A DNA stretch of 51,029 nt from Bacillus sp. JCM 19058 (GCA_001310555.1 BAXO01000035.1:1-51029), one strand, 5' to 3'. Positions 38,236 through 47,400 are shown, counted from the stretch's first letter. Made by a program: numbers and translations. The notes: a model not told the origin generated them from the letters alone.

Positions 38236-39113
38236 CGTACAGCTTACGCAGGTCATTAATGGTGACTAGCCTGAAAGCTACGTCTACTTGTCTTGACCTT
38301 GCTCTTTTTTTTAACAACTGTTTTATTTCTGCAATTTCTTTACGAAGCGAATGAATTTCGTCTTTTGTTTCTTCGGCAGTATTACCCGATTCGAGCTGAT
38401 TAACCTTGTCCACATTGTTTACGATCACCCCGATAAAAAGGTTAAATACGATAAAGGTGCCTAGGAGAACGAAGGATACGAAATAAACCCAGGCCCACGG
38501 AACCTCTTGAAGGAGTGGCCTCAATATGCCGCTCGACCACGAATCTAACGTCATGACTTGAAATAGCGTAAGAAGAGAAAGCTGCAACGTGCCAAAGTAT
38601 TCAGGGACGATATTGGCAAATAAAATCGAGCCGGTAACTGCAAAAATATAAAAAAGGATACCCATCAAAATCATAATATTTCCAAGCGCTGGGATTGTGA
38701 GTAGAAGTGCGTCAACGAGGCGGCGTAAAGAAGGGATAACCGAAATCGTTCGCAAAACTCTAAGTACACGCAGCACACGCAAAACCGTAATAAAATGGGC
38801 GCCTGTAAACAGATGACCAGCTCCAACGATAATGAAGTCAAACCAGTTCCAGCCACTTTTAAAAAAAACTCTTTTTTTTCGGCGAAGCCGCAAGAAAGCG
38901 CATCGCAATTTCAACCGTGAAAATCCATAATAAGATAACATCAAATAAATAAAACCATTGGCCGTAGCGTGCATACAATTGCGGATAGGTTTCTAAACCG
39001 ACGATGAGAGCGTTAAAACAAATAAAGGCGATGATTGCTGCTGTAAAAGCTTTATGAGAAACGATGACTTGAAGGGTCCGATTGACCCGTGCATAAATAC
39101 TTTGATTTTGCAT
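38222..39113 (-). CDS. Voltage-gated sodium channel, NaChBac/NavBp family, Asp in the filter (frameshifted)
   Basis: About 296 aa after repair of an A8 run (about plus 38872-38880; with seven it reads SPKKRVFFKSGWNWFDF). Single-domain six-helix channel: S1 FTAAIIAFICFNALIVG, S2 FYLFDVILLWIFTVEI, S3 WFDFIIVGAG, S4 with arginines every third residue (R112, R115, R118, R121), then pore helix LTLFQVMTLDSWSSG and S6 FIVFNLFIGVIVNNV, ending in a coiled-coil tail (IHSLRKEIAEIKQLL). The filter is TLDSWSS, with Asp190 where NaChBac and NavBp carry Glu. In alkaliphiles NavBp lets sodium re-enter to support pH homeostasis and motility. Confidence 0.93.
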
Positions 39114-39695
39114 ATGTACTACTCCCTTTTAACCATTAACGTTTGCGTCCGTTCTCTGCATGTAACAGTTCGATACCGCTGCTATGGAACGCTCGACACT
39201 GCAGCGTTCAAAGTCTTTTTCAGCCTGAACTGCACTTGCCGTTGCCCTCTCCTATTCTACTAAAGTATGTTTCTGTTGCAAAGCATTATGGCAGTAGCAC
39301 TATCAAAAAATCATCCTGTTTCACATTGAACAGTAGGGATAGTTTGTTTTTAATCGAGTTCGATGACCACGCTTTTAGTTATCGAACTTTTTTTTGGGGG
39401 GACGGTTGAAGTCATGGAGCAAACAAAGGCTAATGAGACTCCAGTGAGCAGCTTAAGCCTATTTTTCTGATGCTAGCCCCTTTCAAGAAAATACTCAAAT
39501 TGGTGTCGGTCCATTTTATCAACCTCTCGTATATCATTCTGACTTACTATTTTATTGTATTTTGCTTTACGAATTCAATTTCGCTTATCTTTCTTCTCAA
39601 TTTTTTTATAAATGATTTCTAAACCTGACATACAATGTGTCAGGTTTAATGATTTATTATATGACTATCCCAATGTGAAAGGAGTTTTTTTTATT
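39114..39695. other. Intergenic region before the epoxide hydrolase gene
   Basis: About 580 bp. Open frames at 39143-39409 have no start signals or recognisable protein. The one clear structure is the palindrome at 39620-39648. Confidence 0.5.
39620..39648. promoter_or_regulatory. Palindromic operator candidate overlapping a promoter
   Basis: TAAACCTGACA, 7 nt, then TGTCAGGTTTA: an exact 11-bp inverted repeat, the shape of a TetR-family operator. TACAAT (39631-39636), a five-of-six -10, lies in its centre. It is 48 bp before the epoxide hydrolase start. No TetR gene is in the window. The same palindrome could also be a hairpin, but no T run follows. Confidence 0.5.
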
Positions 39696-40894
39696 ATGAG
39701 TAGTTTCAATCGGAACATGAGAGACAAACGTTAAAAGAGGTGGATGATTCCATTCAACCGTTCCGGATCGATGTTTCAAAAGACGACCTTGATGATTTAA
39801 AAGAACGGTTAGGGCATATTCGTTGGCCGGATGAACTGCCAGGAACCGGATGGGAGCGCGGTGTCCCGAAGGTCTACTTGGAAGAACTAGCCGATTATTG
39901 GAAAAATAGCTATGATTGGCGGAAGCACGAAGCAAGACTCAATGAGTTCCCTCAGTTTATAACGAAAATTAATGGACAAAACATTCACTTTCTTCACATT
40001 AAGTCGCCCGAACCGGATGCAACTCCATTGATGCTCATTCACGGTTGGCCAGGGTCATTTATTGAGTTCCTAGATGTTATCGGTCCTTTAACCAATCCAA
40101 GCGCATATGGTGGTAAAGCTTCGGATGCGTTCCACCTTATCATTCCTTCTTTACCGGGGTTTGGTTTTTCCATACCGTTGAGTGAGCCAGGTTGGACTCC
40201 TGGGCGTATGGCAGAAGCTTTTACACATTTAATGGATAAGCTCGGGTACCGAAAGTTTGGGGTACAGGGCGGTGACACAGGTGCTTTTATTGCTCCCGAA
40301 ATGGGGCATTTTGCACCAGAACGAGTAATAGGTATACACCTTAATGCTTTCATTACTTTTCCATCAGGTGAAGAGGGTGAGCTGGATAATTTGACGGAAG
40401 AAGAACAAACGCGACTGACAAGGTTAGAAAATTTTAATGATGGTTATTTGCAAATCCAGTCCAAAAGTCCACAAACCCTTGCATACGGGCTGCATGATTC
40501 TCCAATCGGTCAACTCGCCTGGATTATCGAGATATTTAAAAAAAATGGACGGATCCAATGGAAGGTTTGCCTGAAGAATCAGTGGACCGTGACCGTATAT
40601 TGACGAATATTAGCCTCTTTTGGTTTACTGGAACAGCCGGAACATCTGCCCAAGTTTATTACGAATCCATGCATGATGAATCTGCTTGGATACCTAAAGA
40701 CCGAGGCACCGTTCCGACTGGTGTGTTGCTATCCCTTTCTCACGATACGACCATCAGACATTTGGCAGAAAAAGATCATAACATTGTGCATTGGGAGGAA
40801 TATGAAAAAGGCGGGCATTTCTTTGCGTTAGAGCAACCCGAGGTTTTTGCTGAAGACGTAAGAGTTTTTTTTCCGTCATATTCAATCACAATAG
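39696..40894 (+). CDS. Epoxide hydrolase, EHN-domain alpha/beta hydrolase (three frameshifts)
   Basis: About 399 aa. ATG at 39696 behind AAAGGAG; an early break near 39707 separates this start from the conserved part. N-terminal EHN domain: IQPFRIDVSKDDLDDLKERL, RWPDELPGTGWERGVP. Hydrolase core: LMLIHGWPGSFIEFLDVIGPL (oxyanion), GFGFSIPLSEPGW and VQGGDTGAFIAPEMG (nucleophile Asp). Further breaks at the A8 run near 40538-40545 and the T8 run at 40865-40872; after repair a Tyr-rich GTSAQVYYES and the C-terminal His of KGGHFFALEQPE complete the active site, and the stop is at 40892-40894. Juvenile-hormone/microsomal-type epoxide hydrolase family; natural substrate unknown. Confidence 0.85.
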
Positions 40895-40940
40895 TCTACT
40901 CGTTGGGTTGGGTAAGAGCACTTGCTTTTCAACCGGTTTC

Positions 40941-40986
40941 AGTTTAGATTTTCTTGTCATTAATAGTGAACAAGAAAATCTAAACT
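40941..40986. terminator. Perfect 17-bp stem-loop
   Basis: AGTTTAGATTTTCTTGT pairs without mismatch with its reverse complement around a 12-nt loop. It lacks a downstream T run on either strand, so it may be a transcript-end stabiliser or a remnant of an element; it lies 46 bp after the epoxide hydrolase stop. Confidence 0.5.
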
Positions 40987-41069
40987 ATTATACTTGGGAT
41001 AAGAAAGCCTACACTCTACAAATTTCTAGTTATTCGAACATCATTTAAAATATACGAGGTGTTCTTGAA

Positions 41070-41868
41070 ATGGACATAGAATTAGCGGGAAATTATATAG
41101 TAATATGAAGAACCTAATTAAGTATTTAAGTAATTTTGAGCGAAAATCAAGAGGTACACCCAGTAGTAAAATAAAAACAAATATATTGGATATGTTTCAC
41201 TCAAAGACTCAAAGTGATAGTGATAAATTAAGGTTAGCTGACTCACTATTTAATATTAATACTCCTACTTCTCTTGAACTAGCTGCGTACTTGTATGCAC
41301 ATGCTTTCAAAAAGAATAAAGTAAAAAAAACTAATTGAAATTGCTGAACATGAAAATTGGGAAGTTAGAGAATGGGCCGCGGGAGCCTGCTCGATCATTC
41401 TTTTGAAGAATTTTAAAGAATTTATAACGACACTAGAGAAAGATTGGGTTTATCATGAATCGGAAAATGTTAGAAGAGCAGTAGTAGTAGCACTAAAATA
41501 TGTAAGTAAGGAACGTAAGCCGGATTACATAGACAGAATATTCGAGATAATAGAAGTGTTATTATTAGACAGCAGCAACTATGTTAAGAAAAATTTAGGA
41601 CCTTTTGCAATTAGTGATGGTTTACTAAAATACTACTCAGACACCACTTTAAGCAAAATTGAAGAATGGAAAAAAATCGATGAATCCGAATGTTAAATGG
41701 AATGTTATTAAAACATTTTCAAGTGCAGAAGGTTTTAAATACAAAGAAATTGCAAAACCTATTATACATAATTGGTTAAACGCTCCCGATAAAAGAGTTA
41801 AAAGAGCCAGTAAATCTACTTTAACCTATCTTGAAAAAAAGAGAGAAATTAAATGGAAAATAGATTAA
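41070..41868 (+). CDS. HEAT-repeat protein, DNA-alkylation-repair-like fold (three frameshifts)
   Basis: About 265 aa after repair. ATG at 41070 behind GAGGTG. Repeated helix pairs: LADSLFNINTPTSLELAAYLYAHAF, then ENWEVREWAAGACS, SENVRRAVVVALKYVS, DSSNYVKKNLGPFAISDGLL, DKRVKRASKSTLTYLEKK. This layout is that of HEAT-like repeats as in AlkD-type DNA alkylation repair proteins, but no catalytic claim can be made. Breaks: near 41102, at the A7 run at about 41326-41332 and at the A7 run near 41668-41675. Clearly AT-richer than the genes upstream of 36 kb. Its end overlaps the next small gene. Confidence 0.65.
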
Positions 41869-42049
41869 TACTATTTGTAATTTGTTCCGCAATTCATTTG
41901 TAATGTTTATTAATTCTATGATCAGTATGATTTTTATGATTGACTTTAATGTGAACGTAAATGAGTTATGGTATGTTCTTATTTTTACTATAGGGATGCC
42001 AATAACAGGAAGTATAGCGGACATTATTTGCACGCAGAAAAAGGAATAA
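41853..42049 (+). CDS. Small two-helix membrane protein overlapping the HEAT gene (frameshifted)
   Basis: About 65 aa. ATG at 41853 overlaps the last 16 bases of the HEAT-repeat gene and follows an AGAGAGA-type ribosome site. MENRLILFVICSAIH is followed, after one break near 41898, by VMFINSMISMIFMIDF and then ELWYVLIFTIGMPITGSIADII: two hydrophobic segments. The overlap suggests coupled expression. No family recognised. The following 110 bp to 42160 hold no supported gene. Confidence 0.45.
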
Positions 42050-42282
42050 TCTTCTATTTAGTAGACCTTTTTAAAAATGCTAATTATAGATATCACCATG
42101 AGATATTATTGATATACCGGCTCCGTATTAGCGTGTATATGATTCAAGATTTGGTTTAATTTGTTCACACCTATAAACTAGGAACTCTTGCTATGACATT
42201 TTAAATAGTTCAGTAGAAGGGGTTTATGAACACTGTGTTTAAAACGACCTCACTTGCACTGTCACAATGGATCATTTAAAGG

Positions 42283-42322
42283 AAAATCCGAAATGGCGAG
42301 AGATGTCTATTTCGGATTTTTT
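42283..42322 (+). terminator. Terminator upstream of the GDPD/ABC operon
   Basis: A perfect 12-bp stem AAAATCCGAAAT / ATTTCGGATTTT followed by TT. It separates the operon from the upstream genes. Confidence 0.75.
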
Positions 42323-42363
42323 GGTCGAAGCGACTGTGTATAAATATAAACAAATTTAATATA

Positions 42364-42402
42364 TTTACACAATATTTGCTCTGTTTTAACACTATATTCG
42401 TA
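42364..42402 (+). promoter_or_regulatory. Putative PhoP box: four hexamers at 11-bp spacing
   Basis: TTTACA (42364), TTTGCT (42375), TTAACA (42386) and TTCGTA (42397) lie exactly 11 bp apart. The Bacillus PhoP consensus is TT(A/C/T)A(C/T)A repeated with about 5-bp gaps; two units match perfectly, one five of six and one four of six. A TATACA -10 candidate is at 42423-42428, putting the array just upstream of the -35 position. This predicts induction of the operon by phosphate starvation. Confidence 0.5.
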
Positions 42403-42456
42403 TCCAAAATGTAACCTAGATATATACAGTTTTGTGTCTACAGAGGAGGGATAACA

Positions 42457-43092
42457 ATACTAACAGCACATTCAGGTAGTGATCAGACTGAAGATAATAG
42501 CTTGGAATTTGTAGAGAAGTTTCTGGAGAGCTCTTGTGATGCGATTGAGGTTGATGTGAGGAGGTCAGATCGAGGCGTTCTCTATTTAAGCCATGATTGG
42601 ACTCCGGAAACAGAGGATGCGGTTACGCTTGAGGAGGTTTTTGTGAGAGCTGCGGACTCGACTGTCAAAGTAAATGTTGACTTAAAGGAAGAGAATTTAG
42701 AGAAGGAGGCCTTTCAGCTAGCGGAGCAATATCAGGTAAAAGACCGAATAATCCTTTCTGGCACAGTCTCTTTAAGCAATTTAACTCAGAAAGAGATCGA
42801 GCAGCACTTGTTTTATAATATAGAGCTGCGTTTCCCTGATCTTTATCAAACACAGCAGTTTGGTGAAAAGGATTTAGCTGAATTGATTGAATTTTGTCAG
42901 CAACATGGGATCACGGTCATCAATGCTCAATATGCTTTTTGTCAGCCTCGTATCATCCAAGCACTAAGAAACCATGGCATTCATTTATCTGCGTGGACTG
43001 TGAATGACAGAAAAGTAATCAAAGAACTTTTTGACCAAGGGATTTATAATGTTACTTCCAAGCGGACGTTACATTATTTGAAAGGGTCTTAG
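42457..43092 (+). CDS. Glycerophosphodiester phosphodiesterase (GDPD), cytoplasmic
   Basis: About 211 aa. Hydrolyses glycerophosphodiesters to glycerol-3-phosphate and an alcohol. GDPD motifs: LTAHSGSDQTEDNSLEF (His plus Glu/Asp-Asn), then AIEVDVRRSDRGVLYLSHD (metal Glu/Asp and second His), KVNVDLKEENL and the C-terminal LSAWTVND. The first standard start codon, TTG at 42502, would remove the HSG motif, so translation must begin earlier; the codon 7 nt after GGAGG is ATA at 42457. No signal peptide, so it acts inside the cell on imported substrate. First gene of a seven-gene operon. Confidence 0.82.
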   Translation: MLTAHSGSDQTEDNSLEFVEKFLESSCDAIEVDVRRSDRGVLYLSHDWTPETEDAVTLEEVFVRAADSTVKVNVDLKEENLEKEAFQLAEQYQVKDRIILSGTVSLSNLTQKEIEQHLFYNIELRFPDLYQTQQFGEKDLAELIEFCQQHGITVINAQYAFCQPRIIQALRNHGIHLSAWTVNDRKVIKELFDQGIYNVTSKRTLHYLKGS

Positions 43093-43106
43093 GAAGTGGT
43101 GTCGCA

Positions 43107-43941
43107 ATGAGATATTTACATCCAAAGCGTCTTTATCACGCTCTTGGTAGAAGAAAATTTACTGAGTTTATTTTGTTATCTGCTTTTCTGTTATTTTTCT
43201 ATGCTCCTTTGTTAAATACTTCAATGCTTGCTTTTGCGGATGTGTATCAAGCACCAGCCGTTATTCCACAGGAGTTTGGCTTTCGCTGGTGGGAGTTTAT
43301 TTTTTTCAAAGAGTTCGTTAATGTCTTCGATTGTTAATTCATTTTTAATCGCAGTGATTACAACGATCCTTTCACTGATTGTCTGTATCCCAGCGGCTTA
43401 TGCTTTATCTCGATATCAATTTAAAGGTCGAAAGTTCATTATGTTCTCCTATCTGTTAACCAATTCTTTCCCAAAGATGGGGCTCTATGTGTCAATGGGC
43501 ATTCTATTCTATAACTATAATCTGATGGGTACATTAACAGGTGTCATCATCGTACATATGATTAATACGATCTTATTTATGGTTTGGTTGCCAATGGGGG
43601 CCTTTCGCAGTATCCATACGCAACAGGAGGATGCAGCTAGGGATGTTGGTGCCGGTCCAATTCGAACATTCATGAAGGTGACGTTACCAATGGCAGTACC
43701 TGGTATAGCTGTTGCCGCGATTTTTACCTTTTTAGGCTCTTTAGAGGAAGCAGAGGGTACGTTGCTGGTTGGCTTCCCAGTCATCAATACGATGGCGACC
43801 GAAATGTATGGGGTCATTTTGGATTATCCGGCGACAGCGGGCTCTGTTTTTGCGCTGCTCTTAGTTGTCCCTAGCATTTTAATTATCTTTATCTTTAGGA
43901 AATACATCAACCCGAGATCAATCTCTAGCGGGTTTAAGTAA
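43107..43941 (+). CDS. ABC transporter permease, PotC/ThiP-like (frameshifted)
   Basis: About 277 aa, six spans. The first span is FILLSAFLLFFYAPLLN. The EAA-type loop AARDVGAGPIRTFMKVTLPMAVPG contacts the ATPase. The frame breaks at the T7 run near 43299-43305; with T6 it reads WWEFIFSKSSLMSSIVNSFL. The closest types are the second permeases of polyamine/iron/2-aminoethylphosphonate-type importers (PotC, PhnV). Starts 14 bp after the GDPD stop. Confidence 0.85.
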
Positions 43942-43960
43942 GGCTGAAAGGAGTGCATGA

Positions 43961-44938
43961 ATGAGTCAGTTACCACTAAAAGTGAAAATAGAAAATATCA
44001 CAAAGAAGTATGAAAACGGAGATGGCATTGAAGATATCAATTTAGGGATCTATGAAGGGGAGCTTGTGACATTGTTAGGCCCTTCCGGATGTGGTAAAAC
44101 AACGATCTTACGTATCTTAGGTGGATTTAACGATGTCAATTCCGGACAGGTTTTTATTGATGGTCAGAGTGTGCTTCATCTTCCACCAGAAAAACGGCCA
44201 ACTGCGATGGTTTTTCAAAGCTATAATTTGTGGCCACATATGACTGTTTATGAAAATCTCGCATTTGGATTAAAGCTGAGAAAGGTAGCGAAATCGCAGA
44301 TCAAACAGGAAATAACAGATATGTTAAAGATGGTGAAGATGGAGGGTGTCGAGAAGAAGTTTCCAAATCAGCTCTCAGGTGGTCAACAACAACGTGTGGC
44401 CATTGCCAGATCGTTATTATTAAAGCCTTCTGTTCTGCTTTTAGATGAACCTTTTTCTGCCTTAGATGCGAAGATTCGCATGCAAATGAGAGAAGAGCTA
44501 AAGAGAATTCAATCCGATTTAAACATCACCGTGGTGTTTGTGACCCATGATCAGGAAGAGGCAATGTCGCTTTCGCACCGGATTGTGGTTATGGACAAGG
44601 GTAAAATTGCGCAGATTGGTTCGCCTACGGAAATCTATGATAATCCAAATTCCAAATACGTGGCTTCGTTTATTGGAGAAATGAATTTTATTGAACAGGA
44701 TCAGGTGCAATTAGCCGTTCGCCCTGAAGATATTAAGGTCTACGCGGATGATAAGGGACAATACAAAGGAAAAATTAGTAGTATCATGATGCTTGGTCAC
44801 TTTGCGAGTGTTCAAATTACGTATAACGATACGTTCGTTAAGGCATTTGTGTCGCGAAGGAGTTCATATGATTTGTCGGAGGATATGACTGTGTCATTTG
44901 ATTTGGCAAACTATAAAAACTATACCGGAGGAGCTTAA
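43961..44938 (+). CDS. ABC transporter ATPase, PotA/UgpC-like
   Basis: 325 aa, intact. Walker A LLGPSGCGKTTILRILGG, Q-loop MVFQSYNLWPHMTVYENL, signature LSGGQQQRVAIARSLLLKP, Walker B VLLLDEPFSALDAKIR and switch His in VTHDQEEAMSL. The C-terminal TOBE domain (from about residue 245) starts LAVRPEDIKVYADDKG. Typical of ATPases that serve polyamine, iron, phosphonate or glycerol-phosphate importers. The binding-protein gene begins 4 bp later, so expression is tightly coupled. Confidence 0.93.
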   Translation: MSQLPLKVKIENITKKYENGDGIEDINLGIYEGELVTLLGPSGCGKTTILRILGGFNDVNSGQVFIDGQSVLHLPPEKRPTAMVFQSYNLWPHMTVYENLAFGLKLRKVAKSQIKQEITDMLKMVKMEGVEKKFPNQLSGGQQQRVAIARSLLLKPSVLLLDEPFSALDAKIRMQMREELKRIQSDLNITVVFVTHDQEEAMSLSHRIVVMDKGKIAQIGSPTEIYDNPNSKYVASFIGEMNFIEQDQVQLAVRPEDIKVYADDKGQYKGKISSIMMLGHFASVQITYNDTFVKAFVSRRSSYDLSEDMTVSFDLANYKNYTGGA

Positions 44939-44942
44939 GAGG

Positions 44943-46088
44943 ATGAAAACTATCAAACGTGTATCACCAATGATTGTAGCAGGTGTCTTGTTAGCAGGTT
45001 GTGGACCAAGTACGGGTGCAGTTGGTGATAAAGAAGTTGTCACTTTATGGTCTTCTGGTTCGGATAATGTTAGGAATACGTATGAGATCTTAGCAAGCAC
45101 ATTTAATGAAAGTGAGTATGGAGAAGATTATCAGCTGAATGTTGAGTTTATTTCTTCCGGCTCTGGGGCACAAAGCTTGATGGATCGGACCATTGCTGCG
45201 AGTAAATCAGGACAAACAGATACAAACTTTGACATTGTCGAATTATCTGACTCAGATCTTGATGCATACCTTTCAGAAGGTGGAGAAGACTTCTTTGAAG
45301 AAATTGACTTCTCAAAAATACCTAATTATGAAAATGTCTTAGCAGAAACATCAATTGGACAAGACGTCCTTTTTCCCTATCGTGGGACAACGGTTGTCCT
45401 TGCGTATAATTCAGATGCCGTACCTAATCCGCCCAAGACTGCTGAAGAATTAAATCAATGGATTGTTGATAATCCGGGGAGATTTGCCTATAACACACCA
45501 GGCTCAGGTGGCGCTGGTTCATCCTTTGTGGTCACTAGTGTTTATAATCACTTGCCAGAAGAAGCGTTAACCTCCTCTGATGAAAAATGGAAGGATGAAT
45601 GGCAAGCTGGATTTGATACATTAACTGACTTACATCCCTATTTATATCAATCTGGTGGCAGCACCGTTTACCCGAATAAAAACCAAGGGACATTAGATTT
45701 GTTAGCGAATCTTTCAATTGATATGACACCAGCATGGGTTGACCAGATTGTTGAGCAAAAGAATTCCTCCATTCTCCCAGAATCGATTGAAATTGTTCAG
45801 ATTGATCCAGGTTTTACAGGTAATCTAGCAGCCTTATCGATTCCTAGCATTGGTTCAAACAGTGAGGGAGCACATGCTGTCTTTGATTTTATGGTTTCAG
45901 AAGAAGCGCAAACGATCCTATTAGATGAAATGGGTGCATTCCCTGTTGTTGATACTAGTAATATGAATTCAGATAACGCAGACATGATTTCAAGCTTTGA
46001 TGTGAGTACATTTAGGACATCTAGTTTAGGTACATTATCAACAGATATTGTTGAAAAGTGGGATAACGAAATTGCTCCACTAAACTAA
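44943..46088 (+). CDS. ABC transporter substrate-binding lipoprotein, ThiB/PhnS-like (class 2)
   Basis: 381 aa, intact. Start at the ATG at 44943 (MKTIKRVSPMIVAG) behind GGAGGAG; lipobox LLAGC (Cys at about residue 20). The mature part begins VVTLWSSGSDNVRNTYEIL. The hinge region and the ligand pocket features FDIVELSDSDLDAYL, GTTVVLAYNSDAV and SGGAGSSFVVTSVYNHL resemble iron/thiamine/2-aminoethylphosphonate binding proteins. The ligand cannot be read, but Gly/Ser-rich loops such as SGGAGSS and SSGSGA often bind phosphoryl groups. The operon partners suggest a phosphodiester or phospho-polyol. Confidence 0.88.
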   Translation: MKTIKRVSPMIVAGVLLAGCGPSTGAVGDKEVVTLWSSGSDNVRNTYEILASTFNESEYGEDYQLNVEFISSGSGAQSLMDRTIAASKSGQTDTNFDIVELSDSDLDAYLSEGGEDFFEEIDFSKIPNYENVLAETSIGQDVLFPYRGTTVVLAYNSDAVPNPPKTAEELNQWIVDNPGRFAYNTPGSGGAGSSFVVTSVYNHLPEEALTSSDEKWKDEWQAGFDTLTDLHPYLYQSGGSTVYPNKNQGTLDLLANLSIDMTPAWVDQIVEQKNSSILPESIEIVQIDPGFTGNLAALSIPSIGSNSEGAHAVFDFMVSEEAQTILLDEMGAFPVVDTSNMNSDNADMISSFDVSTFRTSSLGTLSTDIVEKWDNEIAPLN

Positions 46089-46110
46089 GCATACATGTTG
46101 AAAGGAAGCT

Positions 46111-46954
46111 ATGATGTCAAAAAAATTAATACCTTATTTGCTTATACTCCCATCCTTAGCTATTGTTGTGTTCTTTGTTATCTATCCGATCATTAATTCG
46201 ATTATGAGAAGCTTTCAACATCCTGATACAGGCAGCTTTACACTAGAGAATTACGGATTTTTTATGACAGCACCAATGCAGCTAGAGAACATTTTTTTAT
46301 ACAATATTCGTTTCATTTGCGACCGTTGTGCTCACTATCATTATTGCGTATCCATTGTCTATTTATTTACGCTTTAGTACTTCAAAGATTAGTAAGTGGA
46401 TGTTTCAATTAAATATGATTCCTTATTTTGTGCCAGGCATGGTGGCGATTTATGCGGTGATGTTAATTATTAATGATGCTGGTGTGATCAACCGCTTAAG
46501 TCAAATGATTGGGCTAGATATCAGACCTGCTTTACTCTATAACTATCGCGGCATTATTTTAATGAACGTCTGGTTTAATATTCCTTTTGTAACGTTAATA
46601 GTAAGCGCGGCGCTTTCAGGGGTAAAAGAATCAATCATTGAGAGTGCAAAGGATATTGGTGCGAAGAAATTTACAATCTTTTATAAGATTATCTTGCCGT
46701 TAACCTATAAGGATGCGATGATTGCGCTAACCTTTGTCTTTATGGCTAATGTTGGCGCGTTTACGACGCCTTTCCTAGTTGGTGGCAATTCACCGAAGAT
46801 GTTAGGTATTGTCTTGTTCGACCAATTTAACAGTTATATGCAATATGAGCGCGCGGCCGCGTTGTCTGTTATCATGTTTGTGATCTGTGCGTTCTCAGCC
46901 CTTGTCTACATCTATACGAACTTAAGAGAAAGCCAATGGGAGGAAAGAAGATGA
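46111..46954 (+). CDS. ABC transporter permease, PotB/PhnU-like (frameshifted)
   Basis: About 280 aa. First span LIPYLLILPSLAIVVFFVIYP. EAA loop: SAKDIGAKKFTIFYKIILPLTYKD. The frame breaks at the T7 run near 46291-46297; with T6 it reads NIFYTIFVSFATVVLTIIIAYP. Its stop overlaps the next start by four bases (ATGA). It is the partner of the permease at 43107. Confidence 0.85.
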
Positions 46955-47400
46955 AACAAATCCTAGAAAAAAGCTATCTGCTTACACCTGCGGATCATCA
47001 GCGCCATTTAGAGATTCCCTTTCACCTAGATCAACAATATGAGAACATGTATCTTCATTTTTCTTATTCTCCTAAATTGGTGGAGGAAAAACGGGCATTA
47101 ATCTTGATCCAAGAGCATTTAGAGAAAGTGATTCCTGAAGAACTAATGGGAGTCTGGGGGGATGCAACGCGCTATCTGCCACTAGAAAATTTTATCACCC
47201 TTTCTCTGGATGATAACCAACAGTATGTTGGTGCCCGTCATTATAAAGATACGACACAGGACATCGTAATTTCTGAGAATGGTTCGACAAAAGGCTTTTT
47301 GAAGGTTCCAGTAGCTCAGGGAGAATGGTGTATCAGAATGAACATGCATTGTTTGCAATCTGAGGAAGTGCGCCTTCATGTGAAGGTTTCAGTTGATTAG
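46951..47400 (+). CDS. Unknown protein coupled to the PHP hydrolase
   Basis: 149 aa, start ATG 46951 overlapping the permease stop. No signal peptide or membrane segment. Predicted mainly beta: MYLHFSYSPKL, KGFLKVPVAQGEW, CIRMNMHCLQSEEVRLHVKVSVD. A beta-sandwich domain of this size with an ending on a strand is often found N-terminal to PHP domains of the CehA/McbA type; here the two would be separate proteins encoded 17 bp apart. I do not recognise a named family. Likely partner or regulatory subunit of the PHP enzyme. Confidence 0.6.
   Translation: MKQILEKSYLLTPADHQRHLEIPFHLDQQYENMYLHFSYSPKLVEEKRALILIQEHLEKVIPEELMGVWGDATRYLPLENFITLSLDDNQQYVGARHYKDTTQDIVISENGSTKGFLKVPVAQGEWCIRMNMHCLQSEEVRLHVKVSVD

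Noticed and set aside
39143..39409. 88-codon open frame before the epoxide hydrolase
   Set aside because: No start signals; low-complexity, no family.
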